Source: Lepidodermella squamata
Taxonomy: Eukaryota > Gastrotricha
Assembly: GCA_047495785.1 (NCBI GenBank)
Contig: JBLDXI010000020.1
Span: 992,001 to 1,056,000, forward strand
Direction of reading: 5' to 3'
Length of the DNA: 64,000 nt
Below the pieces are notes generated by a model, which saw only the letters and a list, made by a program, of their open reading frames with translations, was not told where the DNA came from and did no database searches. Shown piece by piece: positions 46,513-59,175 of this stretch (the first letter of the stretch is position 1; the number at the start of each line of letters is the position of its first letter). Position numbers and translations under genes: made by a program.

Positions 46513-48903
46513 ATGAACCTCCTGTTTTTGTCAATATTGATTCCTATGGCTTCAACCAAGCCATACAGGATAAACTTTCTTCACATTGTTACATTTACAG
46601 GTTGGTCATCAAATTCCTTGAGTAAGGAAATCGAATTTTTATTATTTTCAGGACTTGAGCCTAAAAATGGCCAAACTTGCAAGGCAGCTGGCCAGATAGT
46701 GGCCGACTCGATAAATAACCAAACGGATATTCTGCCTGATTATCACATCGATATGCAGTTTGAGGACGAAGCTGGTGGCACCAAATCAGCCAGTGTTCTA
46801 ACTGCCTATAGCAGACGCCACGAGCTAGATAGCGTTAGAGATGACAGCGCCTATACTGTCCCAATAACAGTCGGCGGGAGTATTTCGGCCGGCTGCAAAG
46901 CTTTCGGCCCCATTCTCCACCACATCGACCTGGTCGATATCAGCATGAACTGCGCCGCTCCAATCTTGTCAGATCGGACCCGATTTCCGAACTTGTACCT
47001 CATGATTTCAACTGGCCAAGTCACGGCAGTTGCGTTCGTTCAATTCGTCAAAAATATCGGAAATTGGCGACGAATCGGCGTTGTAGCTTATGCCTCAATC
47101 AACGACTACCTAACCGCCTCGCTTATTCAAGACTACGCTGTTCAACAGGGTGTCTCAGTGCCCTGGTTCGACATTCTACTCGACGTCAGCGCCGAGTCAT
47201 TTTTGTTCGCGAAAATTAGCGATTTGAGAATTTTCGTCGTCTACGCTTCAACTTCAGCTTTTGCGAGTAAATTTCTTTGCGAGGCGTTCAGGCTTGGCTT
47301 CACCGGGCCAAGGTACGCCTTTGTCTACTCAGCCGGAACCTTTATTGACCCGGTAACTGGTTACCCGAACGAGGTTATCTACCCGGGCTGTAACCGGTCG
47401 ATGATAGCTGAACAGGTCAAGTATGTCTACTACGTCGGCCAAGTCCGGTTCATGGTTCCAGAGCCTGGTCCTACCTTCAAATCTGAGATCGGCCATTCTG
47501 TTAGAGATTTCGAAGATACGCTAGACAGATACATGTCCGGGCGAAGAATTCCTGATTACGATAATAGAATTCTTTGCTATGACGTAGTGATGAAAGGTCT
47601 TTATTCAATCCATAATCTCGAGTTGAGGCTGAAACGAGAGTTCAATTCAACCCTAAGAGACTACTCAAAGCACCCGAAATTATTCATGCGACTAGCGAAT
47701 GAGACTGTTCTGAGGTCGAAACTCATCGGGCTTAGAATCGGTGAGATGGTCTACGGCAAAACGGGCCAGGTCGATAACGACCTTCACATCATCGCCTACT
47801 ATACGCCCGAAACAGGATTTCGCTACGTCTTCACCGTAAATCAGCGCCAAAATGCTTCAGATGCGTCATTTGATACCTACTACGTCACTAACATATTAAA
47901 GCCGGGCGAAGTTCCATTCAAATGGCCAACTGTTGGGGGAAACAAGCCGCCAAGGGATGGAAGGATTGAAGACATAACCATCGGCTTTGTTCCTACAGCT
48001 TTTTTCATCGCAATTTTAGTTGTTTCAATAGTCGTTTCCGTAATTCAGTTGATGGGAATTAATGTTATTTTCAAGTATTTCAAATCGTCAAAAAATTGCC
48101 CAATTTCGAAAATGATTGGCCTATTAGCTTGCATTTTCTTGAATTTTGCCTCAATTATGTATGCTGCGCCAACATCTGAAGCGCAGTCGCTTTGGATTGC
48201 TCGAATTGTTATTCTGGCCACTTCATTCGGAACTTCTTGTGGAGTTCTCTCCTTCCGAATTTTCGAGGGCTGCAAGCTGGTGAAATTTGCTGAATCTGGG
48301 CGGGAATCCGTGGCAGTATCTCCGCATCCTAGTTTCAATCTATCCCGGGTCTCTCATATCACATCAATTCGTAGATCGGGACAGAATCCCAACTTGGCGA
48401 TATCACCCGAACAATGGAAATCTATGGAGAAGAAAATAATCATAAAATCGCTGGCTATCACGGCATTTTGCGCAATTTACCTAGCTGTTTGGCTGAATGC
48501 TGAACCTTTGGCATGCAGCTGGGTAATTCTCGACAAATTCTACTCGCCAGTCACTGATATTTTCAGTGAAACTCTCACGATTTCATGCTCGTCGGCGCAT
48601 TCCGAAACCTGGGCCGTTGTTCTTTTAGGGTCGCAGCTTTTGATCCTAGGTCCGGCTTGCTTTAAAAGCTATTCAATGGGTAGACGATCGGGTAAATTAC
48701 TGAAGGAGTTTGCTCTAATGCGTTTCGGGCTTTACAACGCTGTTGTCCTGCCCTGGATCGCAGTTCTCATCCTTTTCATCCTATATGATTCGGTGCTAAA
48801 GCAGCAAATGGCAATTTCAGTCTTTAGCCTATTGATTTCAATCACAAATTCAGCATTCTGGCTATTTCCTATAGTTCAGGAGCGCTATCGAGCTGTAAAT
48901 TGA
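46513..48903 (+). CDS. Class C GPCR, GABA-B-like, relative of the 42522-44861 gene
   Basis: Exons 46513-46600 and 46652-48903 are separated by a 51-bp intron (GTTGGT...TTTTCAG) whose length is a multiple of three and which contains no stop, so the frame stays open through it. Removing it gives 779 aa and restores alignment to the neighbour (TFTGLEPKNG leading to DILPDYHIDMQFEDEAGG). A Venus-flytrap-like domain is followed by seven hydrophobic segments from VPTAFFIAILVVSIVVSVIQL to AISVFSLLISITNSAFWLFP. Several Cys residues in the ectodomain differ from the neighbour. Function inferred only as an orphan class C receptor. Confidence 0.78.
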   Translation: MNLLFLSILIPMASTKPYRINFLHIVTFTGWSSNSLSKEIEFLLFSGLEPKNGQTCKAAGQIVADSINNQTDILPDYHIDMQFEDEAGGTKSASVLTAYSRRHELDSVRDDSAYTVPITVGGSISAGCKAFGPILHHIDLVDISMNCAAPILSDRTRFPNLYLMISTGQVTAVAFVQFVKNIGNWRRIGVVAYASINDYLTASLIQDYAVQQGVSVPWFDILLDVSAESFLFAKISDLRIFVVYASTSAFASKFLCEAFRLGFTGPRYAFVYSAGTFIDPVTGYPNEVIYPGCNRSMIAEQVKYVYYVGQVRFMVPEPGPTFKSEIGHSVRDFEDTLDRYMSGRRIPDYDNRILCYDVVMKGLYSIHNLELRLKREFNSTLRDYSKHPKLFMRLANETVLRSKLIGLRIGEMVYGKTGQVDNDLHIIAYYTPETGFRYVFTVNQRQNASDASFDTYYVTNILKPGEVPFKWPTVGGNKPPRDGRIEDITIGFVPTAFFIAILVVSIVVSVIQLMGINVIFKYFKSSKNCPISKMIGLLACIFLNFASIMYAAPTSEAQSLWIARIVILATSFGTSCGVLSFRIFEGCKLVKFAESGRESVAVSPHPSFNLSRVSHITSIRRSGQNPNLAISPEQWKSMEKKIIIKSLAITAFCAIYLAVWLNAEPLACSWVILDKFYSPVTDIFSETLTISCSSAHSETWAVVLLGSQLLILGPACFKSYSMGRRSGKLLKEFALMRFGLYNAVVLPWIAVLILFILYDSVLKQQMAISVFSLLISITNSAFWLFPIVQERYRAVN

Positions 48904-49466
48904 ACTTTCCAAGGAATTTTAATTCCATTTCTTGGTACTGTTCGCATTTTTGATGATTTAGTGTAAATAAACACAAAAATTCAGTTTAAAAAACTGTAAA
49001 CGTAATATTACATTATTTTTATCGTAATAAATTTTATCGTAAAAGCTTTCAAAAATAAATTTGTTTATTTCACCGCGTGAAGAAAAAACTGGTATGGAAT
49101 AATAATCGCCAGGTGCCGGTTTCTGCGCGTGGTACCGCCGCCATCGGCGATAAACAGAGTACGCGAAAATAAATTTTCAACCGGCATGCCATCTTGTTAT
49201 CTTCGACACGTGTTAATAGACTTGCCGGCGCGTGTAAAATATTTTCATCATCATCAGCATCATTATCTTTGGTCTGCGGCTGGGCCTCTGTATTTATTTT
49301 CTGCTGCGGGTGAAAAATAATAATAATAAAGGAAGTTGGCTTAGCCACTTTTTACGAAACGCAGAGGCGATGAAGAAGTTGATGATTATGATGACGGCCG
49401 TTCGAGATAATAAAAATACATCTTATTCATTACTTTCTGAGTTATCGCGCCGAAATATTGTTATTT

Positions 49467-49469
<3 letters not shown>

Positions 49470-49511
<42 letters not shown>
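49470..49511. repeat. (TTA)n microsatellite
   Basis: An uninterrupted run of about 14 TTA/ATT units. Confidence 0.9.
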
Positions 49512-51982
49512 GCGATGTGTTATTATTGTGAAAATATATACGCGGTGCTGCACGCGATGCCTTAAAAACATTCGAATATATGCGCGCTTCGAACGATTGT
49601 TATTGCTGGGCGCGCCTCGCACGCCTCACAGGCCATCACAGCCTGCTGTATGGCATAAAAAGCTCGCGAGCGTTTATCTCGTCGAATTCGCGCGAGCGCG
49701 CGCAGTTTTTGCAGCGCCGTAACTTTCATCCGAGTTGTTGTTTTATGTTTACCGCACGGCTGGCAGCGGGCGATTTTGCTCGCGGTGGTTAATGTTCTGA
49801 GCCGCGCCTCGGGCCGAACCGCGTTATACAGCAGGCCGCTGAGCAGCCGCTTTTGTTTAGGCGCCGACAACGCTACAACGGTGCATTTTCACAGAGGCAA
49901 TAGTGGAAATAAAACTGAAATAGTTTTTATTGTATTTATTTACCTTGATAGAAATAGAAATCGTATTATTTACGCCATAGATATACAGTGGGTGTGTGTC
50001 TTATTCTTGCTGATCTGCGTATTTGAGGTGGATGCAAAAATCGCTGCCGAGAGCCTGAGTCTGGCCGGGCATTAACGCGATATGATAGCACATAGCCGTA
50101 GACAATGGGAGCTCATCTCGTTTCGCCGACTTACGCGCTGACCTATCAAAAATGAAGCCTGTCCGCCCTCACTTTATGCCTTTCGTTGCATCTCGCATCC
50201 CTGCTACACACGCACAAGTATAGGTATCATAAGCACGAGCGAACGATGATGGTTACACTGAAAACAAGCCTGTGGCTGCTACGTACACCGATCGGCCTGA
50301 AATGAAACGGACGTTGGGCACTCGCAAGAAAACAACACCTGGTATCATTACGGGGCGTTTGCTGATTCTCGCACAATCTCCTCTTCATCAAAATAGTTAA
50401 TTTGGTAAAAACGGTCGCACAAAAAAAGTCCCGCCCAATCAATTACAGGCCCTCATTTCGCCTGTTTTTGGTGCTTTGCTTTAATTTTTTATAGCAGCAT
50501 AGCATGCGCAGTTGGGAATTTTTTTCAATAATAACACTTTTCGGGTTCAAATTGAATTTAGTCCCCCGCACACGCATGCACAATGGCCAGCGTTTTTTAT
50601 TGTGTTTTTCCGCGCCATTCGCACTTGACCGATTTTTCTATACACTTACGAAAAGGATGATGACCGCAGCATGACAGCAGCGTAGAAATTCACAATGGTT
50701 CAATTACCTTACATTTTTATATAGCCATTTACAATGATGTGTGACAAATTTCCAGAACGGCCAAGTGCACATCGGTTATGATGAATTGATTTTTTTCTAC
50801 GATGGATTTTTTTCGAAAATTATTGCAATATGCATTTTTCAGGGCTGGCTATGATTGGCGCTGAGCTTTTATTATGGCATGCTGCCAATGTGTTTATATT
50901 TACGCATAATTATAAAAACAGGCGTTACTCGTCCTTTGTCTTTCCCGATGCGACATGAATTTTCGCTGTCGCAGCGCGTATAATAATGCAGTATTTATTT
51001 ATTTATTTATTCATTAAATTGTTCATATGTGTGTTGATTTTCAAAGCCAGTCGTGCATGGCGCCCGGGTATGGTTTAAAATGCATCGCATGTCGTTAGTC
51101 GCCTAGGCTAAGCAACTATCTTATTCGCGCCTTCAAAAATGCCAGTCAAATCAGTTTCGCTATAATAATCATCATCAGCCATTCGGCTGTAGTCCGTGGT
51201 CTCTATGTTTTTCCCAGCGTCTTTATTCTTATATTCACACGTTATTGCATTACATTGGTATGCCTCTCTGATATCATGATTTCTAAGCCGCATAATCGCA
51301 GCCGTTCCGCGATTCTGAATGGCAAATTATTTATTGTCACTTTCATTATCGGTTAACAAAAAGCGAATAAATTCTCGTTCTTTTTTTTAGCAAAAATTCG
51401 AGCTATTGTCCTCCTTAAATAATGAGCTGTCTCGCCTCAATCATCGCCTAGGGACATTTTTTAGTGGGTCAATTGCGTTAAAAAAAATTGACAAGCTATT
51501 ACTATTTGTCTTTTTCAAATCTGCGTGATATTGTAATTTTTTAACCCATATTAGGACGCATCATAGGAAATTCCTATAATATTCGTTGGTAGGTATTTGG
51601 GTCATTTTATGAATTTCCGCATCATTTTCATCTTCCGCCTCGAAAGCGAGCGCATCACATGTATTTTATGATTTCTTTATATATAAATGTGTTAATTCTC
51701 GTTATTATTATTATTATACTTGTTGTTCATCGCAATGTTTTCCCGACATTGAACCCCAAACAACGAGCGATACATCGGTCATCGGCATTGTTGACTGATG
51801 GTTTATGAGTGAGTGGAAATTCGGCCGATATAATAATAATAATCGCCATCGCGATGCACGAGTATCGCGCAAAAGTATTGAAAAATCAGATGACGCCGAT
51901 TATCATTATTATTATTATGATTATCATTTCGTAAAATGAATCTATCTATCGCATCATTCAGAGCGGGCGCAGTTTTGCGCAT

Positions 51983-52010
51983 TTATTATTATTATTATTA
52001 TTATTATTAT
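51983..52010. repeat. (TTA)n microsatellite
   Basis: About nine uninterrupted TTA units. Confidence 0.85.
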
Positions 52011-52147
52011 CTTGACAACGTTGTAACAGCACGTTTTTACATTGTATTATGTATTAATAGGCTAAATATTGTGTTATATAGCATCGCAGAGCCGGCAAAA
52101 GGCGGGGTCCGGCGAGCGCGAGAAGCCAACAACAAATTTTATTGCAC

Positions 52148-52148
<1 letters not shown>

Positions 52149-52178
<30 letters not shown>
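52149..52178. repeat. (CAG)n microsatellite
   Basis: About eight CAG units followed by CAACAG. It lies in non-coding sequence as far as I can see. Confidence 0.8.
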
Positions 52179-52573
52179 CGAAAATTGTCATATTATTTTA
52201 CGATATTATTTATTGCCGCGGCCGCTAGCGCACGCCCGGCAAAGGCCGCCGCGCCACAGTTCGGCACTGTGATACATGATTATAAAATTTAAAAGATAGA
52301 TTATAAAACATGGCGAGCCGCAGCCGGCCGAAAAGAGGCCTCGGTGGATTTGTGACGCGCGTCGTGGCAGCAGCAGCAAGCATCACGAGCCGAAAAGCAC
52401 GACGCATTTTTATTACCTAGAACAATAATAATAGTTACGGCGCTACTGCTCTGTGTCGCAATGATAATGACTGTGGGGCGCGGGCCACAGCGGCGATCGA
52501 TTTATCGCTTGCGTTCAGGAGCCGAGTGCTTTGAGACTGCGCGCGTGTGCTGTCCGACTTCGAGCGACACATC

Positions 52574-52649
52574 CATACATACATACATACATATATCCCA
52601 ACATTATTATAGAGAGCAACAGTAGTCGTAGTCGTAGTAGTAGTAGTAG
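52574..52649. repeat. (CATA)n then (GTA)n microsatellites
   Basis: A CATA run at about 52574-52592 and a GTA/GTC run at about 52621-52649, close together upstream of the channel gene. Confidence 0.8.
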
Positions 52650-53664
52650 GAATAATCGGAAAACAGTACTGCGCGCGACAAACGGCTGGTTCTGCACCAG
52701 GCCCGCGCGCGCGTAGCCGCATCTCGGCCGGCAATTGTGGCGATGAGACGTGATGCTGATGCCGCGCCGCTGCTGCTGCCTCAGTGCGCCATGTTATTTT
52801 GCGCGCTGGCACTAAATCGCGCGCTCTTTCGGCCTCGCCGCTGCCGCTCACCACCGCATGCGCTCTCTCGCGCGCGCGCGACATTTTATCATTGCTACTT
52901 TTACTATTATTGCTGGATATTCTAACAGCAGGAGCACGCGATGAACAACGTCGCAGTAAGCGCACTTTGGACAACGACGACGACGGCGATTATTATTATT
53001 ATTATCATTTAACATTTTTACTATTATCATTTCCCAATAAAACACATCACAAGTCAGCTATGTGTGGTGATAGTAAAATATTTTTACAAAACTTCGTCCT
53101 CATCCATTTGTGTAGCAATAATGATTTTTTTCCCGAATTTTTTAATAGGATTAAATAATACGAAATATATTGGCGAAAAGTTTAGGTTTTTTTAATGTTA
53201 AATTTCGCTTCGAGTTGTTTACAATTCGACGAAACGCGACGTTGATCGTCGGTTGTGATATAGCTGATTGCTGATTGAGCCGCCGAGAAAATTAACGGCC
53301 GACGTCATTTGATCCGAAAACGGCGGCTAGCCACATTGGCGGCTGCCAGCGACCGTCACCATCAGCCTGATGCGCCGGCTTTGACGCGGCGGCACCTCAC
53401 CACGGCCTTGTTTTGTCAGTGCCATGCTGGCGCGTTCGAGTCTTTCTATACCTGCTGGTTGCTATAAAAAAGTTGCCTTTTCGATATCGAAAATCGATTT
53501 CGACCCGTTACAACTAACAACTCAAGTACTATTACGCTTATTAAATACCTCGACGCGTCAGCCGCTTCACAGTAGGCCGGCCTTCGATGGCCTGCCCGAG
53601 CCGGCCGCGGTCGACCCACGGCGCCGGATCGACGGCGCGCCAACGCGCTACGGCGTTTGCTTTC

Positions 53665-56600
53665 ATGACGCCGCTCATCAACCTGCTCATCATCATTCTC
53701 ATTGACACACTGATTATTCACACGCAGCCATGCGAAGCGGCGCCAGAAGAACAACGCCTCATCAAAGATCTCTTCGCCCATTATGACCCCAGGTAATATA
53801 TTATATAATTACATTTCAGAATCCATTTTCTATTTTGAATATTAGTGTTCGGCCGGTTTACAACGGTTCTCACAGCGTTTTAATTACATTCGGTGTCACC
53901 CTGGTCCAAATCATGGACATGGACGAGCGTAATCAAGTTTTGGTCACCAACGTCTGGCTTGAACACGTAATTACCTCTAATTTTACTGAATTTCGCAAAC
54001 AATGAGTGATTTTTTGTTTAGCTTTGGAAGGACGAAAGGCTGGTATGGAAACCGCACGAATACGGAAATATTACGCAAATTCGTATTCACCCGGGCAAAA
54101 TTTGGCTGCCCGACATTGTGCTGTACAACAATGCCGACGATTACACAACCGGTTATCTAGCCGTGAACGTCGTGCTTTACAGCGACGGCGACGTTTACTG
54201 GAGCCCTCCGGTAATTAAGCCGGCGAAATCACTTGGAACAATTATTTTATTCATTTTTTGTTGTTTCATAGGCGCGATTGAGGAGTTCCTGTAAAGTTGA
54301 CGTTACGCTGTTTCCGTTCGATAACCAAACATGTGAGATGAAGTTTGGTTCGTGGACGTACGAGAAGAGCCAGGTCGATATCAAGTACAAAAATTCCAAG
54401 GTGGACATTTCCAACTACGTGTCAAACGGCGCGTGGAACGTCACCGGCACTGACATCGTTCGAAACGAAATCAAATACCCGATCAGTGACGCGCTGTACC
54501 CGGACGTCACCGTCTACATCTACATGAATCGACGTGTCCTTTATTACGGTAATTTTTTTAATAATTTGCGAAAAAAATAAATTTAAGGAGGATTTTTTAA
54601 TATTAAATTTGCATATTTAAATTGTTAATTCTTCTTTTTCAGTACTCAACATCATCTTCCCGTGTCTCTGGCTCAATATTCTAAGCCTTCTTCCTTTCTG
54701 CTTGGTGAGTGGACGGCGTGAATTTTAGTTTCAAAATCGATATTTGATATATTTTTAGCCTCCCGATTCCGGCGAGAAGATTACGCTCGGTATAACTGTT
54801 CTGCTGTCGTATTCCGTGTTCACTTTGCTCATCGCCGAAAATATGCCAGAAACGTCAGAATTTGTTCCCCTCATAAGTGAGTTTCGTTATAATGACTTTC
54901 CGCTCGGTTTTTCCGGTCGCGTCCAAGCGGCAATATACATGATTGTTGTTATTCTTCCCATCATGGTCTAGATGCTTTTTAGCGCGTATGCACTGGCCAG
55001 TTGTTGCAAAATTTTCCTACCAGCTAGATGACGCGTGCGCGCGCGCGTCGCTTAACGGCGCCGATGCCGATGCGCGCTCGGTCATCGCGAGCTGCTTATT
55101 ATTTTAGGAATATAAAATTATTGTCGCTTCGCAAATGCGTTTTTCAGTAATCTTCATTATTTCGTCACAAGTTGCCTCGTGAGCGCGCCTCGACCGACCC
55201 GGCCGGCCGCGGTCTCCAGGGACAGACCACCGGTTTTGATGCGCGTGGCCACTGTTTTTGCGCGCTTGCAGGCTCACCGCACGCTGGATCAATTTTTTTT
55301 CGCGCTTCGTGTTAACATCAGCAGAGTGTCATCCGGCGTTTCAAAAACACACACACACATGTCGCTACGAATAATAGCTATGATGACGATAATAATAACA
55401 ATAATACCCGGCTGATGTTTCTATTTTGTTTATTTATTTATTTATACGCCGGGCCAGCGTCGCCCCAGCGCGACTTTGCAGGCAAATTTCGGCGGCCAGG
55501 TCGCGGTTTAAAAGCGTGTACCGAGCAAGATGTAACACGGTAGGGGAAAAAAAGCAAAAAATCGCCCTATAATTAATTACCATATGCGCATTTCTGCTCA
55601 AATTATTATCGCCGGTGCAAAATCAGTGCCTTAAAGTTACTCGGACTCGATGAATCATCAACCGCAGTCACAATATCCAGAAATTACAATGCGAGTCTGA
55701 ATTCCGAGTAACAGAATTTATATGGTAAAAGCAATTTTGATGATCATTTATGTAAGAGCTTCAATTCTACTGCTTCCCTGTCGTTTAAGACTAAGCACCA
55801 CTCTTACATAAAATTAAATATAATAATAATAAAATGATAAAATATAATACTGCGAGTACAAAAAATCGGAAACATGACCTTAAAAATTGGGTTCTTGAAT
55901 GAAAATGTCATTGAATCCATGCCAGTAGATTATTTAGATCGATTACATTGCTATTTTATTCCCGTTCCAGTTTTCCTAGGGAAAATGGCTTAAATCCTTA
56001 AATTTCGTTGAAACCTGAGATAAGATCATTCTAGATTGTCGCTTTTTTGATGAGAATAGCCTTATTCGGAATGAGGACGTTATTTTCAGTATTTTGGTCT
56101 TCAAGTAATCTATGGTCTCTTGAGTGAGAAAATCCCACCAGTTGGTATGAGTATACGCGCATTTTTAAGAGCTAAATGAGTAGGCGGCGTATAATAATGA
56201 AGACTTTTAAGACAACTAGCGCGTTTATTTATTATTTTTTCTAGGTCAATGTTCTCAGATAAGGAAGGCCGCTAAAGTGACCCAGTTTTGAATCTAAAAT
56301 ATTATTGCAATCGCATATAAAGGAGGTTACTAACTGACCTAGTTTCGCAATAATTATTGATGTTGCTAGAGATTGAAGTGAAAGCCATGCGCAATATTGG
56401 CGTTAAGACTGACCGGAAAAACGAGTGAAATTTGTTTGAAAATTTTCAAATTAATTTAATGCGATTTACCTTTTTTTCTCAGGCGTGTATCTCACGGTTT
56501 CCATGTCGGTTACTGCGATTTCTGTCGTGATGACAGTGTTCGTACTCAAAATCCATCACGTCGGCCCGCACCCGCGCCGCGTTCCTGCCTGGGTGCGGCG

Positions 56601-57486
56601 CTGGATCATCAAAGGCGCCGGTCAACTGCTCCGCTGCGAGTTCTCTTGCGGCAAAATGATACCTCGTCGCGAACGGCCTTCGCTCTACAACATGTCACCG
56701 GCGCTGCACCACCACAGCGGCGCCTTCAGCACGTCGCAGAGCGGCGGCGGCGTCGGCGCCAACCTGGCCGGGGTCGGCGCCGCCTCTGCCGCCCTCGCGC
56801 CGCCCACCGGCGACTTCGTACACATGGAACGCACGAACAACGAGGTGTGTCTGCGGCTCGTCAACTCGTACACAGCCTCGCCAGACATGTTCGCGTCGCA
56901 CCTTCAGCACCCGCAGATGATGGCGACGACGGGCTTCAACGACGGGCCCAGCGAAGACCTCGTCGACCCGGTTCTCGTCGATCGCATGTCGCCAGACCGC
57001 CAGAGTCAACACAGCCGGTCGATGCCGCAGCAGCAGCAGCAGCAGTCGACGAAGCGGCACGGCTCGCCGCCGTCGCCCGTCTGGCGGCCGCGCTTCGAAC
57101 GCGGCCCCGCACCCGCGATGACGCCGACCGGCGCCGGTAGCCCGCTGCCGTCCGCCTCGTACCACCACGGCCTGCACCACCAATCAGGAGCGCCGCCGCC
57201 TCCGCCCGGGTCCGGTCACACGCCCCGGGTGCTGGTGCACCAGCCGTCGTCGTCCGCCAGCGAGACGACGCGGCAGCGCCAGTCAACGGAGCGGCTGTTG
57301 TCCGAGATCGTGGCGTTCCTGCGGATATTGATCGCCAAGTCGGACGAGACCGAGTCGAAAAATGCGATGGTCGACGAGTGGCGGCAGGTCGCCGAGGTCG
57401 TCGACAAGTTCCTCTTCTTTGTCTTTCTGTCGGCCACCGGTTGCTTCGTCAGCTACTTCCTAGTGTTCGTGCCGCTGCTGACGTGA
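53665..57486 (+). CDS. Nicotinic acetylcholine receptor-type channel subunit, non-alpha
   Basis: Exons 53665-53792, 53846-53966, 54022-54210, 54272-54548, 54643-54704, 54759-54876 and 56483-57486 total 1899 nt (632 aa, phases consistent). The start at 53665 gives a signal peptide ([17 protein letters not shown]). The ligand-binding domain has [22 protein letters not shown] and a canonical Cys-loop with 13 residues between cysteines ([15 protein letters not shown]). Loop C reads [11 protein letters not shown] and lacks the vicinal Cys pair, so it is a non-alpha (complementary) subunit. M1 is [17 protein letters not shown]2 follows SGEK (cation-selective type) as [17 protein letters not shown]. 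The M3-M4 loop is long, GC-rich, with a Gln run and His/Gly/Pro-rich stretches. M4 is near [21 protein letters not shown] 1.6-kb intron precedes the last exon. Confidence 0.92.
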
Positions 57487-59175
57487 TGAAGATAGTACGA
57501 GATAGCCGTCTGTTACATTTCTTATAAAAGCGCAAGATTGAGACACGCAGGGAAACAACAACAAACAACAACACCACCATTCAACTCCTAAAATTTCGGG
57601 GAAATATCAACACTGCCTTGATTCGGTCGAGAGAGAGCGACGCCCCATTTTTTTCACTTTCATTGGTGCATTCAAGTGTCGTCCAAGTTCGATGATGGAA
57701 AGCAATGCGAGCTGAACGCTGACTGCTGATCGAAAAAAGCTGCAGCTATCACAAGAGCGCGATCATGTTATTAAGGAGGACTTTTTTCATGTTTGAGTGT
57801 CATAATTCCAGTCGGCCTGCGTGACCTGGATGCACCGTCTCAAAAAGTGGGCTAATTACATAGCAGAAACTGGCACTGATTTAAACCACGCAAGTTCCTT
57901 CTACTAAAGCCAGCTCAAATTCTCGAGATGAGAAGCCAAACTTTCCCGCTTCTTATCTTCTGACAGTTATGATGGAACATGACATATATCATCTATCTTA
58001 CTACGAATCCTCGAAGCCATTTTACAATGTAACGTAAGAATTAATTGCTAGATTTAATTTTACGAGTAGTCTGACGGGTCGATTTTTATCACACTGCGCA
58101 TTTTTAGCCCGCTTTTATGCTCTAAATCCAATACATTTTTTTCGCGACAAAATTATAAACGATTGATCGATTATATTTGCAACAGAGTTTACGTTATTAC
58201 TTTCCGTTGATTTCTCTCTGTCTCGCTCTCTGATATCTGGCAACTATTTGATTTTTTTTCAACAACTAAACGAACGAACTCCATTGTAAAAAGATGATAT
58301 TCATGATAAATTTCCTAAATTTTATAAAATGACTCTGTAAATAATTGCTGGAATAACCGTGTACATAGTCGCTTTTAAGACAAGAGATATCGTTCGCTGG
58401 GTTGAATTTTATTTTGCCTCCAACTCACTCGTTGAACAGGAAAAACCAAGAACCACTCAAGTCTCAAAGATGGTTGATAACTTGATATCACTTGTACAAA
58501 GTGAGCTCCATAGAAATTTCTGAACTGAGCTAAACAAATTCTGTACTACGATGATGTGTACCATAGCAAATCTTTTCTTCATATCTCCAAAATGAACGTT
58601 TAATTGAGTATATATCTTATATATTTGTGGTTGGTTTTATGAACGATGAATATGATGCTGGCTAAGTTGCGATGATCGATGATGATGATCAAGAAATGAA
58701 TCTTATACACACAGCTATTTGTTTATATTTGACGGGATGCGATTTAATAATAACAAGATGAAGAATAAATGAAATAAAAATATGAAATCGAGTGTTGTTT
58801 TTACGCGATGAAAACAACTGATCTTGGAGGCCCACCTGGATGCACTGCAGTTTAGACCCAGACAAGACAACCAAGATGAGAATAATTGCCAAAACAGAGA
58901 AAAATAATAGCTAATTTCAGCAATTTACATTCCGGCGTCAACTGCTGAGGAACTTGGAGATTTCGCAAGCCAAATGCGCAAAAAGCCGAGAAAAACCAAT
59001 AATTGATGCAAGAATCGCTGCTAGCCAAAATGTGGAATTCGCGAAATAAAAAGATGTATCAAAATACTCGTCGAGACCGTGATAGCCGAAGTAACCGAAT
59101 GAAAAGCATATTTTTATTATTTCGTCCCGATTCCGTTTGAGGGGCGATCTCTGACATACTTCCAACTAACGACGG
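57487..59175. other. Intergenic stretch downstream of the channel gene
   Basis: No supported gene. The first part is likely 3' UTR, with AATAAA-like sites near 58765. The minus-strand frame at 58938-59165 is hydrophobic near its end but has no recognisable link to the adjacent GPCR fragment. Confidence 0.45.

Larger units (their letters stand above)
48904..53664. other. Gene-poor region with microsatellites and GC-rich patches upstream of the channel gene
   Basis: No frame here has domain or splice support. Simple repeats are frequent, together with GCGC-rich patches near 49600-49830, 52090-52260 and 52650-52880. The last kilobase probably contains the promoter and 5' UTR of the channel gene at 53665. 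Many frames are low-complexity translations of the repeats. Confidence 0.5.

Noticed and set aside
56646-57286. Long overlapping frames on both strands in the channel's last exon
   Set aside because: Shadow frames produced by GC-rich, low-complexity coding sequence of the M3-M4 loop.
58938-59165. Minus-strand hydrophobic frame next to the GPCR pseudogene
   Set aside because: It does not align with the matching part of the intact receptor at 14182-15381, so I could not show it belongs to the pseudogene.
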